Origin: Caldilineaceae bacterium bin5
GTDB taxonomy: Bacteria > Chloroflexota > Anaerolineae > Caldilineales > Caldilineaceae
Assembly: GCA_002238445.1 (NCBI GenBank)
Contig: MPML01000006.1
Coordinates: forward strand, 1 to 64,000
Length of the DNA: 64,000 nt
Direction: 5' to 3'
The notes under the pieces are model-generated. The model did no database searches. It worked only from the letters and a program-made list of their open reading frames with translations, and was not told the DNA's origin. The first letter of the stretch is position 1. Every line of letters starts with the position of its first letter. Positions 52,755-63,736 of this stretch are shown piece by piece. The translations under genes were made by a program, and so were the position numbers.

Positions 52755-53195
52755 GGCAATGGCTCTACAAAAATAGATAACATAGATGGTCAGCGATGGG
52801 CCGCTGGTCAGGCACCGCGTCGAACCGCTGCTAATGGGCCATCAGTGTAGCAGTGAAATCATGCACGGCGAAATTGGACTATGATGGCCCTGATGGATAT
52901 GATATGCGTGCTCTGTTGCATACATCGCGCGCAGTCCAGGGCTGTTTATCACCGGCATCACTGCGGACTGCAGGATGCAGCCGGTACCGGCTGTAGGCTT
53001 TCGGAGATTTGGCGACGAAAGAACGCGATTCCGGCAGTCATGCAATCTGCACAAACAAACATGGACAATCGTTATTCGTATTGTCCATGAGAGCACTGTC
53101 AGCCGCAGGGTATACTATATCAATTATCGATTCATGGTTTAGTTATGCAGGTATTAACGGACCCCACGTCTTCTGTAGAAAGGATTAAGTGAGGA
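52755..53195. other. Divergent region between oxidoreductase and glnA
   Basis: It holds an operator-like inverted repeat at 53060-53089 and a -10-like TATACT at 53111-53116. No gene is recognised. A palindrome GCCGGTACCGGC lies near 52980. Confidence 0.5.
53060..53089 (+). promoter_or_regulatory. Perfect inverted repeat upstream of glnA, candidate operator
   Basis: CATGGACAAT (53060-53069) and its exact complement (53080-53089) are separated by 10 bases. It lies just upstream of TATACT at 53111, so a regulator bound here would sit near -48 of the predicted start. Nitrogen control of glnA is common, which makes this a reasonable nitrogen-regulator site; the protein is unknown. Confidence 0.55.
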
Positions 53196-54611
53196 ATGAA
53201 ACTCAACGTAACTTCAATCGCCGATCTGAACAGTGTCATTCAGGAACACAACATTCTGATGGTGGATGTCAAATTCACTGATCTGTACGGGCAGTGGCAT
53301 CACTTCACAATGCCGGTCGAAGAGTTTGATGCGGATGAAGCGGTCAATGAAGGGCTTGGCTTTGACGGCTCCTCGATTCGCGGCTTCCAGAGCATCGAAA
53401 ACAGCGACATGGTGCTGCGGTTGGATCCTTCAACCGCGATCATCGACCCGATCTGCGCCATGCCGACGCTGAGCGCGATTTGCAACGTCCATGATCCGCT
53501 TACAGGCGAAGCCTACAGCCGCGACCCCCGCAACGTCGCCGGCAAAGCGGTCAGCTACGTCGAATCCTCAGGCATAGCCGACACCATTTTCATCGGGCCG
53601 GAAGCCGAGTTTTTCATCTTTGATAGCGTTTCCTACGAAGCGGGCCGCCACGCTGCCGGTTATTATATAGACAGTGTGGAAGCGCTGTGGAATTCCGGTG
53701 AAATGGGCGGCGGCCATACGGTCGGCCTCAAGAAGGGTTACTTCCCCGTCTCTCCCTTCGACACGCAGCAGGACCTTCGCTCCGAAATGACGCGCACGAT
53801 GATCGATGCCGGCATCGACATCGAAGTACATCACCACGAGGTTGGCACCGCGGGCCAGGCTGAGATCGATATGAAGTTCAAGCCGCTCCTGCAGATGGCC
53901 GACCAGGTGCAGCTGTACAAATACATCATCAAGAACGTCGCCAAGGCGAATGACAAGACCGTCACCTTCATGCCGAAGCCGCTTTACGAGGACAACGGCT
54001 CCGGTATGCACACGCACCTGAGCTTGTGGAAAGACGGCACGCCGCTGTTCGCCGGTGACCAGTACGCCGGCCTTAGCGAAATGGCTCTGCACTATACCGG
54101 TGGCATCCTGAAACACATCAACGCGCTGCTGGCCTTCTGCGCCCCCCTGACCAACAGCTACCGTCGATTGGTTCCCGGCTATGAGGCCCCGGTGGTCGTG
54201 GCCTACTCCGCCCGCAACCGCTCTGCCGCCTGCCGCATTCCGATGTACAGCCATTCGCCGAATAGCAAGCGTATCGAGTTCCGCTGCCCCGACCCGGGCG
54301 CGAATCCGTATCTGGCCTTCGCTGCCATGGTGATGGCCGGCATGGACGGCATCAAGAACAAGATCGACCCCGGCGACCCGGCTGAGATAGATCTGTACGA
54401 AGAGGACGTCCTTCAAGAGGTTGAGATGGTGAAGGGCAGCCTCGGCGAAGTTCTGGATGCGCTCGAAGAAGACAGCGACTTCCTGCTCGAAGGCGGCGTC
54501 TTTACCCCGGACCTGCTGGAAACGTACATCGAGTACAAGCGGTTGGAAGAGGTGGATCCGGTACGCCTGCGCCCGCATCCGCAGGAATTTGTGATGTACT
54601 ACGGCATTTAG
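53196..54611 (+). CDS. glnA: Glutamine synthetase, type I (first)
   Basis: This 471-residue enzyme joins ammonia to glutamate with ATP. It has [10 protein letters not shown] near residue 55, PEAEFFIFD near 133, [16 protein letters not shown] near 210, the ATP motif [14 protein letters not shown] near 264, [11 protein letters not shown] near 325 and NRSAACRIP near 340. A Tyr in DLYEED near 403 is at the position of the regulatory tyrosine of enteric enzymes, but the surrounding sequence differs. Length and form fit the GSI-beta group. A terminator follows, so it is monocistronic. Confidence 0.95.
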   Translation: MKLNVTSIADLNSVIQEHNILMVDVKFTDLYGQWHHFTMPVEEFDADEAVNEGLGFDGSSIRGFQSIENSDMVLRLDPSTAIIDPICAMPTLSAICNVHDPLTGEAYSRDPRNVAGKAVSYVESSGIADTIFIGPEAEFFIFDSVSYEAGRHAAGYYIDSVEALWNSGEMGGGHTVGLKKGYFPVSPFDTQQDLRSEMTRTMIDAGIDIEVHHHEVGTAGQAEIDMKFKPLLQMADQVQLYKYIIKNVAKANDKTVTFMPKPLYEDNGSGMHTHLSLWKDGTPLFAGDQYAGLSEMALHYTGGILKHINALLAFCAPLTNSYRRLVPGYEAPVVVAYSARNRSAACRIPMYSHSPNSKRIEFRCPDPGANPYLAFAAMVMAGMDGIKNKIDPGDPAEIDLYEEDVLQEVEMVKGSLGEVLDALEEDSDFLLEGGVFTPDLLETYIEYKRLEEVDPVRLRPHPQEFVMYYGI

Positions 54612-54636
54612 AGTTGCATCGGAGATTTTTAACAAC

Positions 54637-54677
54637 AAAGGGGGCGGCGCGTTGCACTGTGTCTGCCCCCTTTTTCT
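54637..54677 (+). terminator. Intrinsic terminator behind the first glnA
   Basis: AAAGGGGGC (54637-54645) pairs with GCCCCCTTT (54665-54673), followed by TTCTTTC. It lies 26 bases behind the stop and separates the two glutamine synthetase genes. Confidence 0.85.
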
Positions 54678-54696
54678 TTCATTCTTACGGTTGTAA

Positions 54697-54760
54697 AGTT
54701 TTCAGTCGTTGGCCCTTAGAGTCGACCCTCCCTATAACTAAGAACCGACTTCTGAAAACT
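54697..54760. promoter_or_regulatory. Inverted repeat in front of the second glutamine synthetase gene
   Basis: AGTTTTCAG (54697-54705) and CTGAAAACT (54752-54760) are exact complements 46 bases apart, with TATAAC at 54733 between them. A regulatory loop is possible but unproven. Confidence 0.35.
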
Positions 54761-54781
54761 ATCTGAAAGGGGAAGGCAAAC

Positions 54782-56143
54782 ATGCTCTTGGATGCATTTG
54801 CAGACGAAAAACTGATGGAGGCGCTGGAACAGATCGACGATACGATCAAGCGGCACAATGTCCGCTTTGTACGTCTGCAGTTCAGCGATATCATGGGCAT
54901 TGTCAAGCAGGTAACGATCCCCATTGAGCACTGGGATCGTGCAGTTGAAAACGGTGTCTGGTTTGACGGCAGCTCGATTGAGGGGTTCGCCCGTGTCGCC
55001 GAAAGCGATATGTATCTGGTGCCGGATCTTGAAACTTTCATGCCGATCCCTTGGGAGATGGAGCTGTCCACGGCCCGCGTTGTCTGTGATATCTACACCC
55101 CAAACGGTGATCGCTTCGCCGGCGACCCCCGCTTTATCCTGCGCCGGCAGTTGGAGCGGGCCAAAGAGTTGGGTTTTGATTTTAACGTCGGCCCGGAACT
55201 GGAGTTCTTCCTCTTCCGCCGCCACCCTGATAACAGCCTCTACCCCCTGACCCCCCACGACGAAGCGGGCTATTTCGACGTAAGCTCCGATTCGGCGCAT
55301 GGCGTGCGCCGCCAGATGGTTGACGCGCTCAATGCCCTGGGCATCAAAGTAGAGGCGTCCCATCATGAGGTCGCCAGCGGGCAGAACGAAATTGACTTCC
55401 AGTACACTTCTGCCCTGGTCGCGGCCGACAATACCATCACCTTACGCACAACGCTCAAGGCGATCGCGCAGAAGAACGGGCTTCACTGTAGCTTCATGCC
55501 CAAGCCGATCACTGGTGTAAACGGGTCCGGCATGCACGTTCATCAGAGCCTGTGGAGACATGGTGAGAATGAAACCTGCATGTACGACGGCGACGATGAG
55601 TATGGCCTGAGCAAGACCGCGCTGCACTTTATCGCCGGCCAGCTTGCGCATGCGGCAGCCATCACCCCGATCATCGCGCCCTTGGTGAACAGCTACAAGC
55701 GGCTCGTCCCCGGTTATGAGGCGCCGGTCTATGTCTCCTGGGGGCGTACAAACCGCAGCGCGTTGATCCGCATCCCGCGCATCAATCCCAACCGTCCGCA
55801 AAGTACCCGCTGCGAGTTGCGCTGCCCCGACCCGAGCGCCAATCCCTACCTCGCTTTCGCGGTCATGCTGGCCGCCGGCCTCGATGGCATAGAACGCAAG
55901 CTGGACCCGCCCATGCCGGCCGAAGAGGACCTCTACCAGATGAACGGCGACCGCTCCGGCCTGGAAACGTTGCCGGGCAACCTGGGTGAGGCGCTGGATG
56001 CCTTGCGTGAGGACGAGGTCGTGCAGGACGCCCTGGGCCAGCACGTTGTCGAGCGCTATATCGAGGCCAAAAGCCTGGAGTGGGACAGCTATCGCAATTT
56101 TGTGACGCAGTGGGAGTTGGACCGCTACATGGGCGTGTATTAA
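54782..56143 (+). CDS. glnA: Glutamine synthetase, type I (second)
   Basis: This 453-residue protein lacks the longer insert of the first enzyme and resembles the GSI-alpha group, in which feedback inhibition replaces adenylylation. Motifs are WFDGSSIEGF near residue 57, GPELEFFLF near 137, ASHHEVASGQNEIDFQ near 195, KPITGVNGSGMHVHQ near 240, [17 protein letters not shown] near 297 and NRSALIRIP near 315. A GGGGAAGG site precedes the start. No tyrosine of the adenylylation loop is conserved. It probably has a separate role (different ammonia supply, or another amine). Confidence 0.95.
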   Translation: MLLDAFADEKLMEALEQIDDTIKRHNVRFVRLQFSDIMGIVKQVTIPIEHWDRAVENGVWFDGSSIEGFARVAESDMYLVPDLETFMPIPWEMELSTARVVCDIYTPNGDRFAGDPRFILRRQLERAKELGFDFNVGPELEFFLFRRHPDNSLYPLTPHDEAGYFDVSSDSAHGVRRQMVDALNALGIKVEASHHEVASGQNEIDFQYTSALVAADNTITLRTTLKAIAQKNGLHCSFMPKPITGVNGSGMHVHQSLWRHGENETCMYDGDDEYGLSKTALHFIAGQLAHAAAITPIIAPLVNSYKRLVPGYEAPVYVSWGRTNRSALIRIPRINPNRPQSTRCELRCPDPSANPYLAFAVMLAAGLDGIERKLDPPMPAEEDLYQMNGDRSGLETLPGNLGEALDALREDEVVQDALGQHVVERYIEAKSLEWDSYRNFVTQWELDRYMGVY

Positions 56144-56556
56144 CCGCCAGCGGCGTGTGCGAGACAGTGGCGATTTTGGCCGCAGCCAAGGACGTCCTCG
56201 GCTCCCTGGCAGTGGGCACAAAAGGAGCCGGCCACTGGTAGCGACTCTCGCGATCAATCCGACATAGAAACGACGCAGCCATAGACAGTTCGCGACCATG
56301 CGAACTGTCGCGCATTAAGGTCGCGGTCGTCTCGCCCGCAACCGGCATTTGCGATCCTGCGTGAGGCGAGCGAAGATATTGCGCACGTCTCACTTCATGT
56401 TCATTCTCACCTCGCTATTGGACGGTGGGGCCTTCGGCCCTCCTTCCCCAAACCCGTCCTGCCGTCGCCGCACTTCTCTCCAGCCACAAGCACCTAACCA
56501 CAGGCACCTAACCCCTATCCCCTGCTGTTAACCGTCCTGCCTCACACGCTCCAGCG
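56144..56556. other. Intergenic stretch behind the second glutamine synthetase
   Basis: A 10-base perfect hairpin (GACAGTTCGC at 56284-56293, complement at 56300-56309) lies here without a T-run and may mark the mRNA end. CACCTAACCACAGGCACCTAACC words near 56490 are low complexity. No gene is recognised. Confidence 0.5.
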
Positions 56557-56995
56557 GCGTGCATCCCAAATTTTCGGACGACTGCTGTCTGAATCAGGAA
56601 CGGCCAGTTATTCGTTTATGGCGGCCCCACCTGTACAAGGCACTCAGATTGGGGAATGGACAGGACTGTTGTAGCACAGTTTTCATGCCATCAGCCCTCT
56701 TTGTTGGCGGCAGGCACACTGCCGGACAGGCGCACCGCGGCGAAGAAGGCGCACCGGTCGGGGAGGCATGTTTTTGTAGGGGGGCGTTGCGGGGGCGCAG
56801 CCCCTGCACAAGGGAGGCCGCTTGCGGCCGACCGCACAACTGCAGTGGTTAGGGGTCAGTGGTTAGGGGTTAGTGAGATACGCTTTCGCTCGACTCATAA
56901 AGGATCGTAAATTGATTATGGCTGAGACTTTGCGGATTTTCTGGGCCGGCGAAGTAGGGCGCTACGAATCGACACAGCAATTTGGGATGCAGCCC
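56557..56995 (+). repeat. Interspersed repeat copy D (MITE-like)
   Basis: This 439-base copy has the clearest ends: GTGCATCCCAAATT at the left and its inverse AATTTGGGATGCA at the right. Internal parts are shared with A and C, with hairpins GGGGC-GCA-GCCCC and GGCCGC-TT-GCGGCC. Relative to A and C it lacks about 70 bases before TTGGCGGCAGG. The tail with ACTCATAAAGGATCG matches A over about 110 bases. No coding capacity is conserved. Confidence 0.8.
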
Positions 56996-57009
56996 CCCAG
57001 CGCTGAAAG

Positions 57010-57038
57010 TAGACAAGCGGAACATTCGCGGGTACAAT
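57010..57038 (+). promoter_or_regulatory. Sigma70-type promoter for RNase J
   Basis: TAGACA (57010-57015), 17-base spacer, TACAAT (57033-57038). It gives a leader of about 280 bases before the gene. It starts 15 bases beyond the right end of repeat copy D, the same arrangement as at 45.3 kb. Confidence 0.65.
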
Positions 57039-57322
57039 GTATGTGAAAAAATGAACTGGAAGAGTGCGTTTGGTCGCCGCTGATTCCATGTGTTGGAACA
57101 GTTGGCCGCGGACCAATAAGATAAAGTGCGAGATGAGAGGAATTCTCTCCTTTCTCGCATAATGTGCATATGTTGAATTCTTGCAGAAATGAAAGTCGCT
57201 TCTCGCGCTGGGAGCTAACGCTGCCCGGCGTTTTTGTGTTAAACGATATCCCTGGATACGGCAAGGCTGTGGCCGAGAAGCCTGGCGCGCCTCCTGGGAC
57301 CCCCTGATAAAGGAGAAATCGA

Positions 57323-59050
<1,728 letters not shown>

Positions 59051-59363
59051 ACGGCCAGTGACCGGCATTCGCGGCCAGTTGCCCTGGAAACGATTGCACG
59101 GTCACCTTAGAGCCTGCTTTCTTTGATGTCGCATGGGCCAGGGCAGGCTTGCAGCGCAGGGAAGACGCCCATCTTGCGAACGTGTAACGCAGTCGAAACG
59201 TTGGCGTTTTAAGCCGCATTCACATTAAAAATCGATTGGTAAAATCCGGGTTCACTGCTATAATGTGCTGGGAACGTTTGTTCTTTCCCCGCGTATAGTA
59301 TAAGAGACTTTCGGACCTTTATTGGCCAGTGCGGGTGCCCACCGCGAGCCGCGAGCAACTTCT
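59051..59363. other. Intergenic stretch with a promoter for ftsK
   Basis: No gene is seen. Several copies of GCAGG and GCATGGGCCAG words occur. The promoter at 59236-59264 is the only clear signal. Confidence 0.5.
59236..59264 (+). promoter_or_regulatory. Sigma70-type promoter for the DNA translocase gene
   Basis: TTGGTA (59236-59241), 17-base spacer, TATAAT (59259-59264), about 95 bases ahead of the likely start of ftsK. Confidence 0.65.
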
Positions 59364-61991
59364 ATGGATATGGTAGCCAAACGGCGTACGAAGAAGAAAG
59401 CGAACACGCTGAATCAGCTTCTGGACGGGTTGGCGGTGATAGTCCGCGTGGAGATTGTCGGCCTCAGTCTCGTGCTGATTTCGGTATTTACGCTGCTGAG
59501 CCTGCTGACCGGCTCGCGCGGCAGTGTCACAGGGCTGTGGATCGATCTGCTGCGCCTCGCCACCGGTGACGGTGTGGCCGGTGTGCCCCTTTTGACAGGC
59601 TTCCTCGGCCTGTGGATGGTCCTGCGCGCCATCGACGGACCAGACCGGCGCACCGCGCAGAGCGGCGGCAAGCGTCAATCGGGCAGGGAATTGCCCATTT
59701 TGCCGTGGCGGATGCCGACCGGCCTGCTCCTGATATTTCTGGCATACATTGCTGCAATTACGTTGTTGCTACCGCCTATGACCCGCGCGGCGCGCGTCCT
59801 TGACGGCGGAGCCGGCGGCGCGCTCGGTCTCTTCTTCGCCAATACGCTGGCGGCTGGGCTGCCGGCCTGGGCCGGGTGGATGGTTATCCTTCTGGTCGCC
59901 CTGTCGGGGCTGACGCTGCTCACCGGCCGCCGGCTGTGGGAGGCACTCTGGGCCACTGGCGGCGCTCTGACCCAGGATATCTGGAATTCTCTGCAAGAGA
60001 TGTGGCAAGAGGAGCGACACAAGGGCCTCTTCAGCCCCAGAACCGAGGCAAACGAAGCGTGGCGCGAGACACCGCCTTCTCATTCCTCTCCGCTCTCCCC
60101 CCTTGCGCACGCTGGCCGCGCTGCCGCCGATGAACCGCATACAAAGACGGACGAGCTTGCCGGTTCTGACGGTCAGCCGTCGGTGATCAACGCGGACAGA
60201 CACCTGAAAAACAGACGCGGGAAAGTTGAACCGACCTGGGAACTTCCGCAACTGAGCGACATGTTAGACTTCTGGGACCGCTCGATCGACAGCGACGACC
60301 TGATCCGCTACCGGGGGCGGCTGCTGGAGGAGACCCTGGCGCTGTTTGGCGTCCCCGCTGATTTTGAAGGGGTCAACGCCGGCCCCACCGTCACCCAATA
60401 TCTGATTCGGCCAGGTTATACCGAGCGTACGGTGCGCGGGGAGACCAAGCGCACCAAGGTGAAGGTCAGCAAAATATCCAGCCTGAGCAACGATCTGGCC
60501 CTGGCGCTCGCCGCCCGCAACGTGCGCATCGAGGCGCCGATTCCGGGGACAAGCTACGTCGGCATCGAAGTGCCGAATTCGGAAAGCAACAATGTCGGCC
60601 TGAAAGAGCTGATGGAGAACGAGGAGTTCGAAACCGTTCTGGCCAAGGGCCGACTGGCCATCGCTCTGGGCGAGGACGTGCGGGGCAAGCCGGTGGTCAC
60701 CGACTTGGCGCGGATGCCCCATCTGCTGATCGCGGGCGCCACGGGAACCGGCAAGTCCGTCTGTATCAATTCGATCATCGGCTGTCTGTTGTTGACCCAC
60801 ACGCCGGAAACGCTGCGCCTGCTGATGATCGATCCGAAGATGGTCGAACTGACCGTCTACAACGGCACGCCCCATCTCCTCAGCCCGGTGGTGACGGACG
60901 TGGACCGCGCCTCTGGTGTGCTGTTCTGGTGCATCAAAGAGATGGAACGGCGCTACCAACTTCTCAACAAGGCCGGCGTCCGTGATCTGGAACGCTTCAA
61001 CGCCTACCTGCGTAAACTGGGCGAGGAGATCCTTCCTTACGTCGTCGTCATCATCGACGAGATGGCCGATCTGATGATGGCCGCGCCGGAGGAGGTCGAG
61101 AAACACGTGATCCGTCTGGCGCAGATGGCCCGCGCGGTCGGCATTCATATGATCATCGCGACCCAGCGCCCGTCGGTCGATGTCATCACCGGCCTGATCA
61201 AGGCCAATTTCCCCGCCCGCATCGCTTTCGCCGTGACCAGCCAGATCGACAGCCGGGTGGTGCTGGATGTGCCCGGCGCAGAGAATCTGCTGGGACGGGG
61301 CGACATGCTGTTTATGGCGCCGGATGCAAGCAAGCTGGAACGGCTGCAGGGCGCGTTTCTGGACGACGCTGAGACCAACCGCATCGTCCGCTATTGGGAA
61401 AACTTCCACAAGCTGGAAACCTACATCCAGGAACAGGAAAACGGCGCCCCGGGGCAGCCTGAAAGCGAACAGTTCCCACTTCTGACGCCGCACGCCTCAC
61501 CGATTGAAGAGCGAGAGCTGCCCGCCTCGGAGAATGCTCTGCAGAAGAGCGGGAGTGAATCTCTGCCACGCCCTGCACGGGATGATGAGCAGGCACCCCT
61601 GCGTGATCAGACACAGCGTGAGCAGACGCAGAACGGCGACGCCCGCGACGAGCTCTTCGAAGAGGCCGCACAGGTCGTGTCCGAAGCCGGCCGCGGCTCG
61701 GTGACGATTTTGCAGCGGAAGTTGCGGGTCGGCTACAACCGCGCCAGCCGCCTGGTGGAGCAGCTGGAAGCAGCCGGCATTCTGGGGCCGGATCGCGGCC
61801 GCAGCCAAGGGCGAGAGGTCTATCTCCAGACCGCAGGAGAGAGTGAACCGGAGAATAGTGAGGCAGAATCGCTCCCGATTGTCGCTTCTCCTTCCTCAAC
61901 CGTCGATTCTGACGATGCGACTGTCGACGGCGAGCAGACCGAGCTGCCACCTCCTGAGGAGGACGACGTCCCGCCCCGCATCTGGATGTAA
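59364..61991 (+). CDS. ftsK: DNA translocase FtsK/SpoIIIE
   Basis: This 875-residue membrane-anchored ATPase moves the chromosome terminus through the division septum. It has four N-terminal membrane helices (residues about 25-190), a linker rich in charged residues, then the motor with Walker A GATGTGKS near residue 458 and Walker B VVIIDEMADLM near 562. A C-terminal gamma winged-helix domain sits at about 762-830 (SVTILQRKLRVGYNRASRLV), which recognises orientation sequences. An acidic tail extends to the end. The ATG start MDMVAKRRTKKK is preferred to a TTG 14 codons upstream. No XerC/D genes are nearby. Confidence 0.95.
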   Translation: MDMVAKRRTKKKANTLNQLLDGLAVIVRVEIVGLSLVLISVFTLLSLLTGSRGSVTGLWIDLLRLATGDGVAGVPLLTGFLGLWMVLRAIDGPDRRTAQSGGKRQSGRELPILPWRMPTGLLLIFLAYIAAITLLLPPMTRAARVLDGGAGGALGLFFANTLAAGLPAWAGWMVILLVALSGLTLLTGRRLWEALWATGGALTQDIWNSLQEMWQEERHKGLFSPRTEANEAWRETPPSHSSPLSPLAHAGRAAADEPHTKTDELAGSDGQPSVINADRHLKNRRGKVEPTWELPQLSDMLDFWDRSIDSDDLIRYRGRLLEETLALFGVPADFEGVNAGPTVTQYLIRPGYTERTVRGETKRTKVKVSKISSLSNDLALALAARNVRIEAPIPGTSYVGIEVPNSESNNVGLKELMENEEFETVLAKGRLAIALGEDVRGKPVVTDLARMPHLLIAGATGTGKSVCINSIIGCLLLTHTPETLRLLMIDPKMVELTVYNGTPHLLSPVVTDVDRASGVLFWCIKEMERRYQLLNKAGVRDLERFNAYLRKLGEEILPYVVVIIDEMADLMMAAPEEVEKHVIRLAQMARAVGIHMIIATQRPSVDVITGLIKANFPARIAFAVTSQIDSRVVLDVPGAENLLGRGDMLFMAPDASKLERLQGAFLDDAETNRIVRYWENFHKLETYIQEQENGAPGQPESEQFPLLTPHASPIEERELPASENALQKSGSESLPRPARDDEQAPLRDQTQREQTQNGDARDELFEEAAQVVSEAGRGSVTILQRKLRVGYNRASRLVEQLEAAGILGPDRGRSQGREVYLQTAGESEPENSEAESLPIVASPSSTVDSDDATVDGEQTELPPPEEDDVPPRIWM

Positions 61992-62024
61992 AACGACCTC
62001 CAATTCGCTTCAGGAGACCTTCCA

Positions 62025-62921
62025 ATGAGCCAGCGTTTACCCCCGACGCGCCCGGCATGGGTATCAGACGAGATATTCCCATTTGAAAGCAACTTCTTTA
62101 CAACGCCATCCGGCCATGAGATGCACTTCGTAGACGAAGGCGCGGGAGAGCCGATCGTTTTCCTGCATGGCAATCCCACCTGGTCTTTCGAATTTCGGCA
62201 CCTGGTCAAGGATCTGCGGTCCCAGTACCGCTGCATCGCTCCCGACCATATCGGTTTCGGCCTGTCATCTCGCAGCCACCAACACGCCGACTACCGGCCT
62301 GAAGCCCATGCCAGTGCGGTCGCCGCTTTGCTCGACCATCTTGACGTGCAGGACGCGACGCTGTACCTGGTGGATTGGGGTGGGCCGATTGGCTTGGACT
62401 TCGCGCGCAAGCATCCGGATCGGGTCAGACGGATCGTCATTACCAACACCTGGTGTTGGCCGGTGGCGCGCGATCCGCACTACGTGCTGTTCAGCTTCTT
62501 CATGTCGAGCCGGCTTGGGAAATACCTCATTAAACGCCACAATATGTTTGTGAACAGAGTGCTGCCAATGGCTGTCGCCCAGAAGGAGATCTTGACTGCG
62601 CAGGTGATGGCGCACTATCGCAATGCGCAGCCGACGCCTGAGGCGCGTGCTGCCTGTGCCGCGTTTCCGGGGCACATCATCGGCGCGACCGACTGGCTGC
62701 AGTCGCTCTGGGATGACCGCGCTGCGTTCACCGCGAAACCGGCGCTGGTATTCTGGGGGTTCAAAGACATCGCCTTTCGCGAGAAGGAGCTCAACCGGTG
62801 GAAGGCCGAGCTGGCGGACATTGAGGTGCACGAGTTCAAGGATTGCGGACATTTCCTGGCCGAAGAAGCGCCTGACCGCATGCTGCCGGCGCTGCATGCG
62901 TTTATGGAGCGGGCGCGGTAG
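62025..62921 (+). CDS. Haloalkane dehalogenase-like alpha/beta hydrolase
   Basis: The 298-residue alpha/beta hydrolase has an Asp nucleophile in VDWGG (Asp117, Trp118), HGNPTW at 48-53 with Asn50 as a likely halide-binding residue, Asp248 in FWGFKD and His276 in DCGHFL. The Asp-Trp nucleophile elbow with HGNPT is the haloalkane dehalogenase signature; epoxide hydrolases share the Asp but usually lack this Trp/Asn pair. Enzymes of this group split halogen-carbon bonds hydrolytically. A leader of some 20 residues precedes the first strand. In a marine organism brominated compounds would be natural substrates (inference). Confidence 0.85.
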   Translation: MSQRLPPTRPAWVSDEIFPFESNFFTTPSGHEMHFVDEGAGEPIVFLHGNPTWSFEFRHLVKDLRSQYRCIAPDHIGFGLSSRSHQHADYRPEAHASAVAALLDHLDVQDATLYLVDWGGPIGLDFARKHPDRVRRIVITNTWCWPVARDPHYVLFSFFMSSRLGKYLIKRHNMFVNRVLPMAVAQKEILTAQVMAHYRNAQPTPEARAACAAFPGHIIGATDWLQSLWDDRAAFTAKPALVFWGFKDIAFREKELNRWKAELADIEVHEFKDCGHFLAEEAPDRMLPALHAFMERAR

Positions 62922-63034
62922 GGCGATGGCAGGAATCGTCAAGTTGCCCGCTGTCCGATAACGACGTATCAGCGCAGTTTCCGGATTTCGGTGGGCGCCC
63001 CATAACGAAGAGCTGGCTACGCAAAAAGAATTCG

Positions 63035-63736
63035 ATGAATCGCAAACGGATCGCCGCAACTGTTGTCGGACTGGCCCTCGCGGCCGGCGTCGGGCTGGCT
63101 ATCCTTTTCTTCACCACCCGCGTGCCGGACGCTGACAGCCTGCCGGATGAGGCCGCGGCGCGGCTTGAACAACTGCAGACTGTCCAGGGACGGCTTCAGC
63201 TGGGGAAAGATGACCAGATGGTCGAGTACGAACTGTGGGTGCAGCGGCCCCGTTATCTGCGCGCGGAGGCAGAACTGGAGGGTCTGGGCCGCAAGGCCGT
63301 CTATATCATGGTCTTCAACGAAGAGGAAGCCTGGATGTACGACCCGCTGCTGGACCTCGCTACCGTTACCGATCGGACAGAAGGATCGCCCGTGGAAAGC
63401 ACGCGCTTCGGCAGGTCACTGCTGGAAACGATGCCGGATGATGTGTTGGCCGCCCTGCACACGGGTGCTCTGCAGATCGTCGGTGAGGAGCCGGTGGCCG
63501 GTCGCAATGCGCTGCGGGTGCAGATGCTGCTGCCGCCGGCGCAGAATCCCCTTGCAGAGGCGGGCGAGCAGCTGACCGTCTGGCTGGACAGAAGTACCTA
63601 CTATCCCCTGGCCATCGAAGGCGATACCGGCTTCCGTATGCGTTTCGACTTCATCAAATTCGATGAAGCGATCGATCCGCGGACATTCGTCTTTTTCCCG
63701 CCACCGGGCGCGAACGTGCGTCGGATCGGTGAGTAA
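63035..63736 (+). CDS. LolA-like membrane-anchored protein
   Basis: This 233-residue protein has an N-terminal membrane anchor (residues 7-27) and an extracytoplasmic domain with the strand pattern of LolA/LppX-type lipoprotein-binding half-barrels (VQGRLQLGKDDQMVEYEL, then WMYDPLLDLATV near residue 100 and LTVWLDRSTYYPL near 185). In Chloroflexota such proteins often sit near transporters and have unknown ligands, probably lipids or lipoproteins. Its stop overlaps the next gene's GTG. Confidence 0.7.
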   Translation: MNRKRIAATVVGLALAAGVGLAILFFTTRVPDADSLPDEAAARLEQLQTVQGRLQLGKDDQMVEYELWVQRPRYLRAEAELEGLGRKAVYIMVFNEEEAWMYDPLLDLATVTDRTEGSPVESTRFGRSLLETMPDDVLAALHTGALQIVGEEPVAGRNALRVQMLLPPAQNPLAEAGEQLTVWLDRSTYYPLAIEGDTGFRMRFDFIKFDEAIDPRTFVFFPPPGANVRRIGE

